Source: an uncultured Desulfobacter sp.
GTDB taxonomy: Bacteria > Desulfobacterota > Desulfobacteria > Desulfobacterales > Desulfobacteraceae
Assembly (NCBI RefSeq): GCF_963677125.1
Contig: NZ_OY781882.1
Span: 3,728,501 to 3,792,500 of the forward strand
DNA length: 64,000 bases
Reading direction: 5' to 3'
The notes under the pieces were generated by a model. It was not told the origin of the DNA. It worked only from the letters and a program-made list of their open reading frames with translations, and did no database searches. Shown one piece after another: positions 26,324-35,454 of this stretch (position 1 is the first letter of the stretch; the number at the start of each line of letters is the position of its first letter). The position numbers and the translations under genes were made by a program.

Positions 26324-26917
26324 TTATGACTGATCAGGATCATAATCATGCTGATCAAGATCGTTTTGATCGACAATTTGAATTTCCACATTCAGGATGC
26401 CGTCCCTTGTATTGCCGATGCGGCTGAAGGCAAATTTGCTTAGATCAATGATTCGGCCCTCTACAAAGGGGCCTCTGTCATTGATGGTTACAATTACACT
26501 TTTCTTGTTTTTTTTATTGGTCACCTTAACCTTGGTGCCAAAAGGCAGTTGTCTATGGGCTGCCGTTTTTGCCTTCTGGTTAAAGGGCTCTCCGCTGGCG
26601 GTTTTCCGAGACTGAAATTTATCTGCATAAAAGGAGGCCCTGCCGATTTCATAATAAATGGGTTGCCGGGCCGCTTGAACAGCTTGGGGAACCGACTTTT
26701 GAACAGGTTTCAATAATGATCTTAATACAGGTGCCGATGCTGTTTTTTCTTTCGGAACAATAGAAACGTCAACCCGTGCCTTTTTTGCCCTTATGGGACT
26801 CTTTTCAAGTTTTGAAACAGTCTGGACAGGGCTGGGGGATTTCACGTTTCCACAGCCAAACGCCAGAAAAAGCAAAGAGACTATTACAGACAGCTGAAGA
26901 CAAGTTGTAACTGACAT
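26324..26917 (-). CDS. rlpA: RlpA-like septal ring lipoprotein (double-psi beta-barrel)
   Basis: 197 residues. Signal peptide with lipobox FLAFGC, giving a lipid-anchored Cys near residue 23. The C-terminal double-psi beta-barrel has the RlpA signatures: GRASFYADKFQSRKTASGEPFN, LPFGTKVKVTN and VTINDRGPFVEGRIIDLSKFA. No SPOR domain is present. RlpA proteins are lytic transglycosylases acting on denuded glycan strands at septa; the Asp in NDRGP is conserved. ATG at 26917 with AAGGA 7 bases upstream is preferred to a TTG five codons earlier. Expressed in the same direction as the PBP gene downstream (166 bases apart). Confidence 0.88.
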   Translation of the reverse strand: MSVTTCLQLSVIVSLLFLAFGCGNVKSPSPVQTVSKLEKSPIRAKKARVDVSIVPKEKTASAPVLRSLLKPVQKSVPQAVQAARQPIYYEIGRASFYADKFQSRKTASGEPFNQKAKTAAHRQLPFGTKVKVTNKKNKKSVIVTINDRGPFVEGRIIDLSKFAFSRIGNTRDGILNVEIQIVDQNDLDQHDYDPDQS

Positions 26918-27144
26918 AGGCGTCCTTATCAACTACTTCCCATTTACCGTTAAAAAATGTGTCCTTTGGCGTAACGTCGAGGGAGTCTTAAGAGACAAGC
27001 ATACGGGCGATTTTATTTTGATCACGGGCCTAACCCTATGCCAAAAGAATGACTTTTATAACTTTTTTAATCTAAAATACTTGTAAAAATGTTTCAAGCC
27101 TTATGTCTTTTTTTTGTTGTTTCAGTTCAATTGTTCCAAATATT

Positions 27145-28530
27145 TTATGGACTTGCCGGCAAAATTTTATCCAGGTCCAGGTTGTGCCGCTTGAGCTTGT
27201 TGTTCAAGGTCGTTCTTGTAATGTTAAGAATTTTAGCCGCTTCGGTTTTGTTGCCCTTTGTCTGTTTAAGCGTCTCAATCAGAGCGATACTTTCTATTTC
27301 ATTCAGGGTTTTCCCGCCCCCGGAAAAATCATGGCCGACCATATTTTCTGGTTCATAATCTTTTAACACGTTAGAGGGCAGATCTTTTTCACAGATATAT
27401 TGGCCCATGCACAGGATAATGGCGCGTTCAATTATGTTTTCAAGCTCACGCACGTTGCCCGGCCAGCCGTATTTGACCAGGGCATCCATTGCCATAGGGG
27501 TAAACCCTTTAATATCTTTTTTATTCTCTTGGGTGTACCTGTCTAAAAATTTCTGGGCAAGCAAAGGGATATCATCTGATCTGTCCCGCAGTGGGGGCAC
27601 CTTTACATTGATCACATTAAGCCGGTAAAACAGATCCTGGCGAAAATGTCCCGCTTCCACCTCTTTTTCCAAATTTTTGTTGGTGGCCACAATCACACGT
27701 ACGTCAATGGTTGTAACTTTATCGGACCCCACTTTCTGGATTTCTTTTTCCTGGAGGACCCTGAGCAGTTTAACCTGCATGGATAAAGGAATCTCGCCGA
27801 TTTCATCGAGAAAAATGGACCCCTTATCTGCCGATTTAAAAAGGCCGTCCCTGGGTTTATCCGCCCCGGTGAACGCCCCTTTCTCATGGCCGAACAGTTC
27901 AGATTCCAGAAGGGTTTCACTCAACGCGGCACAATTCACCGAGATCAAAGCATTCTCTTTTCGTTTGCTGTTTTTGTGAATAGCCTTTGCAAACAACTCC
28001 TTGCCGGTACCGCTTTCCCCGGAAATTAGAATATTCGCATCGGTGGGAGCCGCAATTTTAGCTGTATCAATCACCTCTCTGATGGCCGTACTGGTGCCGA
28101 TTATCCCGGAGAAGTCGCCCTCGCCCAGCAACTGTTCTTTCAGTTGACTGTTTTCCAGGGACAATTGTAGATGTTTGGTTACGCGCTCAATGGAAAGCTT
28201 GAGCTCCTCAAAATTCAAGGGCTTGGTCAGATAGTCATCCGCCCCCAGCCGCATGGCTTCCACTGCTTTATCCACCGAAGAGTATGCGGTCATGATAATG
28301 ACTGGTATGGCGGGGTTAAAGTGCTTAATCTCTTTGAGCGCCTCCATGCCGCCCACGTTGGCCATTCTGACATCCATAAGAACAAGGTCATAGGGCGTTT
28401 TTTGCACCTGTTCGATAGCATCTGCACCGTCTTTGACACATTCAATGGTGTAAGAAAGACTTTTTAAAAGTGTTTCTAGCATTGACAGGTGGGCGGTGTC
28501 ATCATCTACAATCAGTAAGCGGCCTTTCAT
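27145..28530 (-). CDS. zraR: sigma-54-dependent response regulator (ZraR/NtrC type)
   Basis: 461 residues in three parts. A receiver domain (LLIVDDDTAHL; phospho-acceptor Asp in LVLMDVRM). The AAA+ sigma-54 activator domain with Walker A GESGTGKELFAKAIH and the GAFTGA loop that contacts sigma-54. A Fis-type helix-turn-helix at the C-terminus (NKTEAAKILNITRTTLNNKL). Overlaps the kinase gene by 4 bases. Its likely target is the sigma-54 promoter of the divergent zraP-like gene, as in the enterobacterial ZraPSR zinc and envelope stress circuit. Confidence 0.88.
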   Translation of the reverse strand: MKGRLLIVDDDTAHLSMLETLLKSLSYTIECVKDGADAIEQVQKTPYDLVLMDVRMANVGGMEALKEIKHFNPAIPVIIMTAYSSVDKAVEAMRLGADDYLTKPLNFEELKLSIERVTKHLQLSLENSQLKEQLLGEGDFSGIIGTSTAIREVIDTAKIAAPTDANILISGESGTGKELFAKAIHKNSKRKENALISVNCAALSETLLESELFGHEKGAFTGADKPRDGLFKSADKGSIFLDEIGEIPLSMQVKLLRVLQEKEIQKVGSDKVTTIDVRVIVATNKNLEKEVEAGHFRQDLFYRLNVINVKVPPLRDRSDDIPLLAQKFLDRYTQENKKDIKGFTPMAMDALVKYGWPGNVRELENIIERAIILCMGQYICEKDLPSNVLKDYEPENMVGHDFSGGGKTLNEIESIALIETLKQTKGNKTEAAKILNITRTTLNNKLKRHNLDLDKILPASP

Positions 28531-30377
28531 ATCAGGTCCTCTTCCTTCTCATCCAATTTGTTTTGTTCCAGGGGGATTGAAATCACAAAGGTGGTCCCCT
28601 TATTTTTCAGACTTTCAATGGTGATGGTCCCACCATGTGTTTCGATGATTTTAAACGCAATGGCAAGGCCAAGGCCTGTACCGCTTTTTTTGGTAGTAAA
28701 ATAGGGGTTAAAGATATTGGCCTGATCTTGGGGCGATATACCATTGCCCGTATCTGAAATTTCAAACTGCACCTTGTTCTCCACAGCCTTAACGTTGACG
28801 GTTAAGGTGCCGCCCGACGGCATGGCCTGGATGGCATTGATAAAAATATTAAGCAGCACCTGGGTCAACCGATCCTTATCCACCTCAACTTCGGGCAGGG
28901 TCGGTTCAACGGAACTGATGATTTTTATGCCTGCCGGATCCGCTTCATATTTTATCAGCCGCAACGCCTTGTCCACCAGTTCAAAAATCCGACTTTTCCT
29001 CAATTCCAGTTTAATGGGCCGGGCAAACTCAAGCAGTTCCGAGATAACCCGATTCACCCGGTCAACCTCTTCAGCCATTATGGTGGCGGCTTTTTTATTA
29101 TCGCTTTGGGCATCAAACAGACTGCTGAAATAGGTGGCATAGCCTTTTATGGAACTTAAGGGATTTCTGACTTCATGGGCCACACCAGCCGCAAGAATGC
29201 CCACGGCCGCCAACTTCTCCTTGTGCTTGATCTCAAGCTCCAGGGCCCTGATCCGGCTTAAATCGTTAAGAATGAACACATGGCCGATGAAGTTGCCCTG
29301 GGAACCCACAATTTTTGTAATGGTCACGGAGACCGGAATTGCGTTACCGTTAGAGGAGGGCAATTTCAATTCCTGTTCTGAAACCAAACCGCCTTTATTC
29401 ACCTGGTCAAACCGTGTCAACAAAGAGGGCGGTAGCACCTGGTCCGCCTTTTTACCCTTTATTTGGTCAAGCGCTTTTTTCAAAAAGATGGAAGCGGTTT
29501 CATTAACATAGATGACCGTTGCAGCATCATCCACCGCCACAATTCCCATGGGCAGGCCGGCAACCAGTTCGGAGGCAAATGCCCGGGTATCCAGAAGAAG
29601 CCTGCGGGAACGGGCATGGTTCTGGGCCCAGAACAAGGAGACAATGCCGCCAAGCCCTAAGAATAAAATCAGGGCAATGCTGATGATGCTGTTTTGAATA
29701 TCTTCTTTGCGGGCATGCTCAAACGGTGCGATGTCCATCCCGATGACGATAACCGGTGCATTTTCCGGATCTAAAAGACGTTGCCGGGATTGGCCTCTTA
29801 TCCACCCTTGGGCGCACTCATTGGCGCACTCATGGGAACCATTCGTGTGTTCGTTTCCCATCATGTGTCTTCCGAACCCTTTACCTCTACCCTGGCCATG
29901 TTTCCCATGACCTCTTAATGTCGGTAAAAAAGTTTTATAAACTTCAAAATAGTCTTTTGATTCCTGCCCCTTGACCGTGCGCCATTGGGGGGTATCAGAG
30001 GGTTGCGCATCCCCTTTGAAGAGGGGCGGAGTAAACGGGGTTCCGATTTTATCCTTTTGATTGTGTGCAAGGACAAGACCGGATTGATCTGCAATGACGA
30101 TATAGGAGATGTCCTGCTGGGCCGCCGTTGCCTCCATCAACGTCTGCAGATGCGCCTCACTTCCCATCCGGCCCATCATCCCGGTGATGGATCCCGCTTC
30201 AAAGGATCGAATCAATGCCGCGCCTTTTTCAGAAAGGATCTGCCCCATATATTTTTTTTCACGGTTATAATTCAGGACGGCCTGGGTGGCCACCACGCCC
30301 ACAAGGACCACACTGATGCCAATGATCACCCAGGGTGATATGGACCGGTATGGATAGGGTATTTTTTTATTTGGCAT
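28527..30377 (-). CDS. zraS: membrane sensor histidine kinase (ZraS type)
   Basis: 616 residues. Transmembrane helix near residues 15-33, a periplasmic sensor domain, a second helix near 230-248, a PAS domain, then the kinase core: HEVRNPLSSIKGYA (phospho-His), NIFINAIQAMPSGG (N box) and GTGLGLAIAFKIIETHGG (G box). The periplasmic part carries a His/Cys-rich insert around residues 160-195 (HGKHGQGRGKGFGRHMMG, then HTNGSHECANEC), a plausible metal-binding site and longer than in enterobacterial ZraS. Phosphorylates the adjacent NtrC-type regulator. Zinc or another soft metal is the inferred signal. Confidence 0.87.
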   Translation of the reverse strand: MPNKKIPYPYRSISPWVIIGISVVLVGVVATQAVLNYNREKKYMGQILSEKGAALIRSFEAGSITGMMGRMGSEAHLQTLMEATAAQQDISYIVIADQSGLVLAHNQKDKIGTPFTPPLFKGDAQPSDTPQWRTVKGQESKDYFEVYKTFLPTLRGHGKHGQGRGKGFGRHMMGNEHTNGSHECANECAQGWIRGQSRQRLLDPENAPVIVIGMDIAPFEHARKEDIQNSIISIALILFLGLGGIVSLFWAQNHARSRRLLLDTRAFASELVAGLPMGIVAVDDAATVIYVNETASIFLKKALDQIKGKKADQVLPPSLLTRFDQVNKGGLVSEQELKLPSSNGNAIPVSVTITKIVGSQGNFIGHVFILNDLSRIRALELEIKHKEKLAAVGILAAGVAHEVRNPLSSIKGYATYFSSLFDAQSDNKKAATIMAEEVDRVNRVISELLEFARPIKLELRKSRIFELVDKALRLIKYEADPAGIKIISSVEPTLPEVEVDKDRLTQVLLNIFINAIQAMPSGGTLTVNVKAVENKVQFEISDTGNGISPQDQANIFNPYFTTKKSGTGLGLAIAFKIIETHGGTITIESLKNKGTTFVISIPLEQNKLDEKEEDLI

Positions 30378-30427
30378 AATAATTTTACTACTGACCGATT
30401 AAATTTTAACCGCCGTCATCCGGCAAA

Positions 30428-30446
30428 GTGATTAAAATTTAATCAC
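30428..30446. promoter_or_regulatory. 19-base dyad, candidate ZraR-type activator site
   Basis: GTGATTAAA-A-TTTAATCAC has perfect 9-bp arms. It lies about 100 bases upstream of the sigma-54 promoter of zraP and 50 bases upstream of zraS, where enhancer sites for an NtrC-type regulator are expected. A half-copy, GATTAAATTTTAAC, is present near 30397. Confidence 0.5.
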
Positions 30447-30529
30447 AACGTCTCCTTTTTACAATAGATAAAATTTTCAAAAGGCCAAAAGGCCCGTAAT
30501 TACAAGCCGTTAAAAGTTTACAACTCTTC

Positions 30530-30545
30530 TGGCATACCGGTTGCA
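30530..30545 (+). promoter_or_regulatory. sigma-54 (-24/-12) promoter of zraP
   Basis: TGGCAT-N5-TTGCA (30530-30535 and 30541-30545) matches the TGGCAC-N5-TTGCA consensus in all but one position, with the right spacing. The start of transcription would be about 12 bases beyond, some 85 bases before the zraP ATG. The divergent gene pair encodes a sigma-54 activator, so the match is meaningful. Confidence 0.85.
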
Positions 30546-30640
30546 ATATCAGGTCCATAAGGTTCATGGAGTTCGAACGGCGTACATATTTTAAGAACTT
30601 AAGATTTATAACCACTTCACTTAAAAAAAAGGAGTTTATC

Positions 30641-31057
30641 ATGAAAACAACGATCACAGCAGTCACAACACTTTTTATCGTGGGATTTTTTGCAGTCAGT
30701 GCCTATGCTTGGGGATGCGGTTACGGGTCCGGTGCAGGCAACGGCGGTTATGGAAAACGATTAAATAATCAGCCCGCGGTAAATCAGAAAGACCTTGACG
30801 CCTTCTATAAAGATACCCAGGCGCTTCGTACATCACTATGCGCCGACCGGGCTGAGCTCAATGCAGTGATGGCAGGCCCAAACCCTGATCCCCAAAAAGC
30901 CAGGGCCCTGTCCGAAAATATAAGCAAAACCCAGAATATGCTGAGAGCCAAAGCCCAGCAGCACAATATCTCAGGTCCCATGGGCGGCCGGGGATATGGT
31001 CCGGGTGCGGGAAATTGTGGCGGCCAGTATCGTCATCACGCTGCCAGATGCTGGTAG
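30641..31057 (+). CDS. zraP: ZraP-like periplasmic metal-binding chaperone
   Basis: 138 residues. Signal peptide (MKTTITAVTTLFIVGFFAVS, cleaved near AYA-WG), Gly-rich start WGCGYGSGAGNGGYG, a central helical region (about residues 45-110, KDLDAFYKDTQALRTSLCADRAELN) and a C-terminal GQYRHHAARCW tail with His-His and Cys for metal. This matches the ZraP/Spy/CpxP type of zinc-binding chaperones. GGAG is 6 bases before ATG. Expressed from a sigma-54 promoter, divergent from its two-component system, and closed by a strong terminator. Confidence 0.87.
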   Translation: MKTTITAVTTLFIVGFFAVSAYAWGCGYGSGAGNGGYGKRLNNQPAVNQKDLDAFYKDTQALRTSLCADRAELNAVMAGPNPDPQKARALSENISKTQNMLRAKAQQHNISGPMGGRGYGPGAGNCGGQYRHHAARCW

Positions 31058-31078
31058 GCCCAGTCTGTGAAGACAAGA

Positions 31079-31108
31079 GCAGGCTGGTCATGTGAATGAC
31101 CAGCCTGC
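31079..31108. terminator. terminator after zraP
   Basis: GCAGGCTGGTCAT (31079-31091) and ATGACCAGCCTGC (31096-31108) form a perfect 13-bp stem with a 4-base loop, followed by ATTTT. It lies 21 bases after the zraP stop and 31 bases from the convergent aminotransferase stop, so it may serve both. Confidence 0.9.
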
Positions 31109-31139
31109 ATTTTAATGGAAAATCATTTCAGATACTGCG

Positions 31140-32420
31140 TTAAGGCACCAGCACCCTTTCCAGACGTTCCACCATGAAATCCATCTCCGCATCATTAATG
31201 ATCAAGGGCGGAGAAATGCGAATGGTGTGGCCGTGGCTGTCATTGACCACCAGCCCTTCTTTCATCAGTTTGCGGCAAAACTCCATGGCATTGCCATCTT
31301 TAACTTCAATCCCGATGAAAAGCCCCAAGCCCCGAACCTCCTTAACATGGGGAGAGCGTTTGCCGATATCTTCAATGCGTTTTTTTAATCGTGCGCCCTT
31401 TTCGGCAGCCTGTTCATCCAGTTTTTCTTCCAAAAATACTTTCAGGGCAGCGGTACCCGCCACACAGGCCAAAGGATAGCCACCGAATGTGGAACCATCA
31501 GACCCTTTGGAAAAAATCATATCCATTATTTTGGTGTTGGTCATGAACACAGACAAGGGCACCAGGCCGCCGGAAAGGGCCTTACCCAGAATTAAACCGT
31601 CGGGTACAATGCCTTCGTATTCAAAGCAAAACCGCTTGCCGGTACGGCCCAAACCCACCTGAATTTCGTCACAGACCAGGAACAGGTCTTTTTCGTCGGC
31701 CAGCGCCCTCAAGCCCTTGAGGAAACCTTTGGGCGGTATACGCATACCACCTTCCCCCTGCAGCGGTTCCACAAGAATGCCGCAGGTATTGGGGGTCACC
31801 GCTTTTTTAACTGCATCCAGATCCCCAAAAGGCACAGAGACAAAACCCGGTGTTAAAGGACCGAACCCCTCTCTGTATTTTTTATTGGAAGAAAAGGAGA
31901 CCACAGAAATGGTACGACCATGAAAATTACTGTTAAATACAATGATTTCCTGCTTGCCGTCTTCAATGCCTTTTTGTTTGAACCCATAGTAACGCATGGC
32001 TTTGATTGCCGTTTCAACGGATTCCACCCCCCCATTTTTGGCCAAAACCTTATTACCGTGGGTACCAAATCTTGGGGCAAGCTGGGGGGCAAATGCCGCA
32101 CATTCGGAAAGAAAAATGCCTAATGGATCAGTGAATACGACATTGGAGATCACCGATGCATAATTGCCGGTAAGTGCGTTGAGCAACGCATTGGTAATGG
32201 CGGGATGATGATGCCCCGGATTGGCAGCCGAGTAGGCGGCCAGGCAGTCCAGGTATCTGTTCCCCTTGTCATCGGTGAGCCAACAGCCCTGGGCACGTCT
32301 GACCACCAGGTTGATCCTGGTATAATGATGGGCGCCGAAAGCATCTTCCATGTTAAAGATTGAATTGTCTGATTCTGTGGAAAAGCCTTTGTAATTATGT
32401 ATTTTCCTCATACTTGTCAT
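31140..32420 (-). CDS. rocD: class III aminotransferase, ornithine aminotransferase-like
   Basis: 426 residues, PLP-dependent fold I. Recognisable segments: DKGNRYLDCLAAYSAANPGHHHP, FHGRTISVVSFS, EPLQGEGGMRIPPKGF, FLVCDEIQVGLGRTG and the PLP lysine in LGKALSGG (about residue 276). The DCLAAYSA-N-GH motif near the N-terminus is that of ornithine--oxo-acid aminotransferases, which convert ornithine to glutamate semialdehyde. An acyl-lysine or other omega-aminotransferase role is possible. AGGAGGTGA precedes ATG by 7 bases. The upstream unknown exported-protein gene is 26 bases away on the same strand. Confidence 0.85.
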   Translation of the reverse strand: MTSMRKIHNYKGFSTESDNSIFNMEDAFGAHHYTRINLVVRRAQGCWLTDDKGNRYLDCLAAYSAANPGHHHPAITNALLNALTGNYASVISNVVFTDPLGIFLSECAAFAPQLAPRFGTHGNKVLAKNGGVESVETAIKAMRYYGFKQKGIEDGKQEIIVFNSNFHGRTISVVSFSSNKKYREGFGPLTPGFVSVPFGDLDAVKKAVTPNTCGILVEPLQGEGGMRIPPKGFLKGLRALADEKDLFLVCDEIQVGLGRTGKRFCFEYEGIVPDGLILGKALSGGLVPLSVFMTNTKIMDMIFSKGSDGSTFGGYPLACVAGTAALKVFLEEKLDEQAAEKGARLKKRIEDIGKRSPHVKEVRGLGLFIGIEVKDGNAMEFCRKLMKEGLVVNDSHGHTIRISPPLIINDAEMDFMVERLERVLVP

Positions 32421-32446
32421 AATAATTCACCTCCTAATAATGGAAA

Positions 32447-33292
32447 CTATTTCACGGAAACGATAAAGGTGTGAACCCCCTCAACTTTCTTCTTCGGTTC
32501 AAACTTCAAAACCTCCCGTGTTGTGCGATTTTTAAGAAGTTGACGAATTCTTATTTTAGGGACACGCTGATTGGCTGTGGATAATTTTGTCATTTTAATA
32601 CTGATTTCATTCTTGTTCTTGCAAAGACCGCCGATCAGCACCCCGGACCAACTGGCTGTGACCGGTTTTTGGGGGACACCGTTCACTGTCACCTCGGCCT
32701 GGTAACCATAACTGAAGACATCAAGCAGAGCCGATGAATACGGCCTTTTGACCAAGGCCGGAGCCGGCTTCACCTTCCCATCCATGGTACAGGCCGGTCG
32801 CAGATCTGACTCATAAAACCGTGTTTTCCGGCCATCATCATGATACATTGGCTTGTCGCAACTCATGATAGCTTCCACTTTCCATCCCGACTCATTTACG
32901 AATTTAATGGAACTGAAAGTCACGGTAGGGTTGCCTTTGGCATCTTTTTCTCCAGAATTTCCAACATATACAAGGTTTGCATTATCACCTCTTTGAATGA
33001 CGCGTGCAAATTCCATTTTGGAAATATCAGGGCTGTATTTTGCAAAACTTTTTATGATATCAGGTGTTAACGACCGCTGAGCTGAAATTAATTTATTTTT
33101 TAACGTAAAAAGGCTGTAGGAGGACATAGTTTTTTGAAGTTCCGACTCATTCCCTGACCTGCTTGCTTTAAGATATGCATGCCAGGCGTTTTCGAGATTC
33201 GATTGTAAAGGATGGGCAAAAGCACAGTCAAAGCCCGGAGCCAAAAGGCATGTAAAGAATACCAGAAGAAGCGCGTTTATTCGTAACGCCAT
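32447..33292 (-). CDS. exported protein of unknown function
   Basis: 281 residues. A signal peptide (INALLLVFFTCLLAPGFDCAFA) is followed by a lysine-rich soluble protein with no motif I recognise. A short helical region after the signal (SNLENAWHAYLKASRSGNESEL) is followed by a mixed alpha/beta part with two cysteines (SCDKPMY, RPACTMDG). Probably periplasmic. It lies 26 bases before the aminotransferase gene and may be cotranscribed, but that tells little about function. Confidence 0.6.
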   Translation of the reverse strand: MALRINALLLVFFTCLLAPGFDCAFAHPLQSNLENAWHAYLKASRSGNESELQKTMSSYSLFTLKNKLISAQRSLTPDIIKSFAKYSPDISKMEFARVIQRGDNANLVYVGNSGEKDAKGNPTVTFSSIKFVNESGWKVEAIMSCDKPMYHDDGRKTRFYESDLRPACTMDGKVKPAPALVKRPYSSALLDVFSYGYQAEVTVNGVPQKPVTASWSGVLIGGLCKNKNEISIKMTKLSTANQRVPKIRIRQLLKNRTTREVLKFEPKKKVEGVHTFIVSVK

Positions 33293-33363
33293 GTTTTAAA
33301 TCCTCCATTTCCAAGGGTAACTTGCATCGTTTTTTCTTTTGTTGTTGAATCTATTCGAATTTA

Positions 33364-33456
33364 CATGAAAGTGCCCATAAGTTGCTAAGTGTCTTCCATG
33401 TTTTGTTGTGGGGCAAGCCCGGATGTTGATAGACCAGATCGAACCATAGCCATTAT
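33364..33456. repeat. dispersed intergenic element, copy 3
   Basis: CATGAAAGTGCCCATAAGTT, TTCCATGTTTTGTTGTGGGG, CAAGCCCGGATGTTGATAGA and CCATAGCCATTATT follow the order seen in the other copies. The closest relative is the copy at 36512. It lies upstream of the 33292 gene. Confidence 0.65.
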
Positions 33457-33540
33457 TAATTTTTAGGGTAGGCGCACCTTTTTGTCAACCGAACCATGAA
33501 ATATTCAAGGCATACGCATTTTTAGGCTTAATGTAAAATG

Positions 33541-33580
33541 CCGTGGTTAAATTTTTTTATATGAAAAAATTTAACCACGG
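33541..33580. terminator. 17-bp perfect hairpin after the TRAP operon
   Basis: CCGTGGTTAAATTTTTT (33541-33557) and AAAAAATTTAACCACGG (33564-33580) pair perfectly around a 6-base loop. It lies 80 bases past the dctM stop on the minus strand. AT-rich upper stem; member of the CCACGGAAG hairpin family. Confidence 0.6.
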
Positions 33581-33626
33581 AAAGCACGGAAGATAGAACA
33601 CCATGATTTCCGTGGTTCAAATGTTT

Positions 33627-33663
33627 TTCATCGTTTGTTGTGTCCGTCAGATCATGGCCGTTA
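33627..33663. repeat. dispersed intergenic element, partial copy 5
   Basis: TTCATCGTTTGTTGTG, then ATCATGGCCGTTA, matches the core and end of the element. The closing TTA at 33661-33663 is the dctM stop codon (minus strand). Confidence 0.45.
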
Positions 33664-34962
33664 CAGCAGTCCAGGCAGAAAAGTAATAATCCAGGGGCAC
33701 ACCATCAGCAACACAATGCAGATCAGATAGGCCGGTAAAAAAAAGGTCACCCCTTTAAACACCTCTTTTAAGGTGCTGCCCTTGGCCATGCCTGCCACCA
33801 CATAGGTGGTGGCTCCCACAGGGGGTGTAACTGCACCAAGGGTTGTGACCACGGTGATAAGAACAGCAAACCAGATGGGATCACAGCCCATCTGGGAGGC
33901 CACGGGGAAAAAGATGGGGATGGTGATCAACAACAGAGCCAGGGCATCCATAATGGCACCGCCAATGGCATACATGCCGAAAATGACGGCCAAAATTATT
34001 GGATCAGGCACGTTCAGTCCCGCCACCCAGGAGGCCATGTTGAACGGGATACGGGTGATGGTTAAAAATTTGCCCAGGATCATGGCCCCTGCAATGAGCA
34101 TGATGACCATGCAAGAGACCCGCAGGGTATCCATAATGGCCTTTTTAAAATTTGCCCAGGAAAGCGTCCGCTGGACCAGGCTGATGACTACGGCGAAAAA
34201 GGCCCCTGCCCCGCCAGCTTCGGACGGGGTAAAATATCCAGCATACAGCCCGGTCATGATTAAACAAAACAGCACCAGCATCTCAATGGCACCGGAAAGC
34301 GACCGGAAACGTTCGCCAAAATCCGATTTGGGACCGGCCGGGCCCCATTCGGGATTCAAACGGCAGACCACATAAACCGTGAGCAGCATCAGCAGGCACA
34401 AAAGAAGCCCGGCCCCGATGCCGCCGTAAAAAAGCCGGGCGATGGACTGTTCCGTGGAAAGGCCAATGATAATAAGCACCACGGAAGGCGGAATCACAAC
34501 GCCCAGCGTGGAGCCGCAGGCAATGGATCCGCAAGAGAGCATGGGCTTATACCTGAAATTGGACATCTGGGGAAATGCCACCGTGGTCATGGTGGCAGCC
34601 GTGGCCGTATTGGACCCGCAGATGGCGGCAAAGGCGGCACAGGCCATGATGGTGGCCATGGCAATCCCACCCCGGATATGGCCGACCCACTTATACGCCG
34701 CTTTGTAAAGGCGTTCATTGACCCCGGAATAAAAGGCGATCTGTCCCATGAACACAAACAAGGGAATCACGGTGAGCCCGTACTTGGAAAACACCGACCA
34801 GAACTCCTGGCTGACCATGTTTACACCGGCATTGAAGTTAATAATGTAGGAAAAACCGCCAAAGCCAACCAGGGCCATGGCAAAGCCTACGGGCATGCCG
34901 AAGACGAACAACAACAGCATCAAAACGGCTATCCCGAGGATGCCCACCAGGGTCAGGCTCAT
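33661..34962 (-). CDS. dctM: TRAP transporter large permease
   Basis: 433 residues with about 12 hydrophobic segments. DctM signatures: PVGFAMALVGFGG near residue 25, AAFAAICGSNTATAATM, SCGSIACGSTLGVVIPPS and TLGAVTPPVGATTYVVAG near the C-terminus. Forms the Na+-driven uptake channel with DctQ; overlaps dctQ by 4 bases and has AAAGGA 7 bases before ATG. Substrate unknown. Next to paaK/iorAB, so an aromatic acid is possible. The stop codon comes from a dispersed repeat element. Confidence 0.92.
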   Translation of the reverse strand: MSLTLVGILGIAVLMLLLFVFGMPVGFAMALVGFGGFSYIINFNAGVNMVSQEFWSVFSKYGLTVIPLFVFMGQIAFYSGVNERLYKAAYKWVGHIRGGIAMATIMACAAFAAICGSNTATAATMTTVAFPQMSNFRYKPMLSCGSIACGSTLGVVIPPSVVLIIIGLSTEQSIARLFYGGIGAGLLLCLLMLLTVYVVCRLNPEWGPAGPKSDFGERFRSLSGAIEMLVLFCLIMTGLYAGYFTPSEAGGAGAFFAVVISLVQRTLSWANFKKAIMDTLRVSCMVIMLIAGAMILGKFLTITRIPFNMASWVAGLNVPDPIILAVIFGMYAIGGAIMDALALLLITIPIFFPVASQMGCDPIWFAVLITVVTTLGAVTPPVGATTYVVAGMAKGSTLKEVFKGVTFFLPAYLICIVLLMVCPWIITFLPGLL

Positions 34963-35444
34963 TTGGAATCCTTTAAAACAAATAATTTGATCAGATCAAT
35001 AAACAGCATGACCGCCAGCAGAAAGCAGCCGAATGCCACCACAAAGGCAAAGGGATAATAGACCATTCGAAGGGTCTCCGACACCTCGGCTGTTTCAAGC
35101 AGGGTCATGCCCCGGCGGCCCACAAACCAGGCGGCCACGAGAAAAAACAGGGTGCATAAGGCATTATTCACCGCAAAGACGGCCTTTTTGAGGCCTCGCG
35201 GAAACCGGCTGATTAAAATATCCACATGGATATGCTCTCTTTTTTTCTGGGTAAAGCCCATGGAAAGGGCCGTGATCACGGCCCCGGCAAATCCCATGAT
35301 CTCATAGGTGCCCCGGATGGGCACCCACACCCTGCGCAGGACAATATTGCCCATGGTTAAAAGGATCATGAACACCAGGATGGTCCCGGCGATGATCCCG
35401 GCGCACCGGTTAAGGATGTCGCTTATTTTTTCAATGGTTTCCAT
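34959..35444 (-). CDS. dctQ: TRAP transporter small permease
   Basis: 161 residues with four hydrophobic helices, typical of DctQ. Conserved pieces: GNIVLRRVWVPIRGTYEIMGFAG in the first half and the KKREHIHVDI loop. Lies between dctP (10 bases) and dctM (4-base overlap). Sits in the inner membrane as the small partner of DctM. Confidence 0.9.
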   Translation of the reverse strand: METIEKISDILNRCAGIIAGTILVFMILLTMGNIVLRRVWVPIRGTYEIMGFAGAVITALSMGFTQKKREHIHVDILISRFPRGLKKAVFAVNNALCTLFFLVAAWFVGRRGMTLLETAEVSETLRMVYYPFAFVVAFGCFLLAVMLFIDLIKLFVLKDSK

Positions 35445-35454
35445 AGGGTTATGA

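Larger units (their letters stand above)
33293..33660. other. intergenic region built from repeats
   Basis: No gene. Contains a copy of the dispersed element at 33364-33456, the 17-bp hairpin at 33541-33580 with a trailing AAGCACGGAAGAT and TTTCCGTGGTT (33608-33618), and a partial copy of the dispersed element at 33627-33663 ending in the dctM stop codon. Most of the region is thus repeat-derived. Confidence 0.6.
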
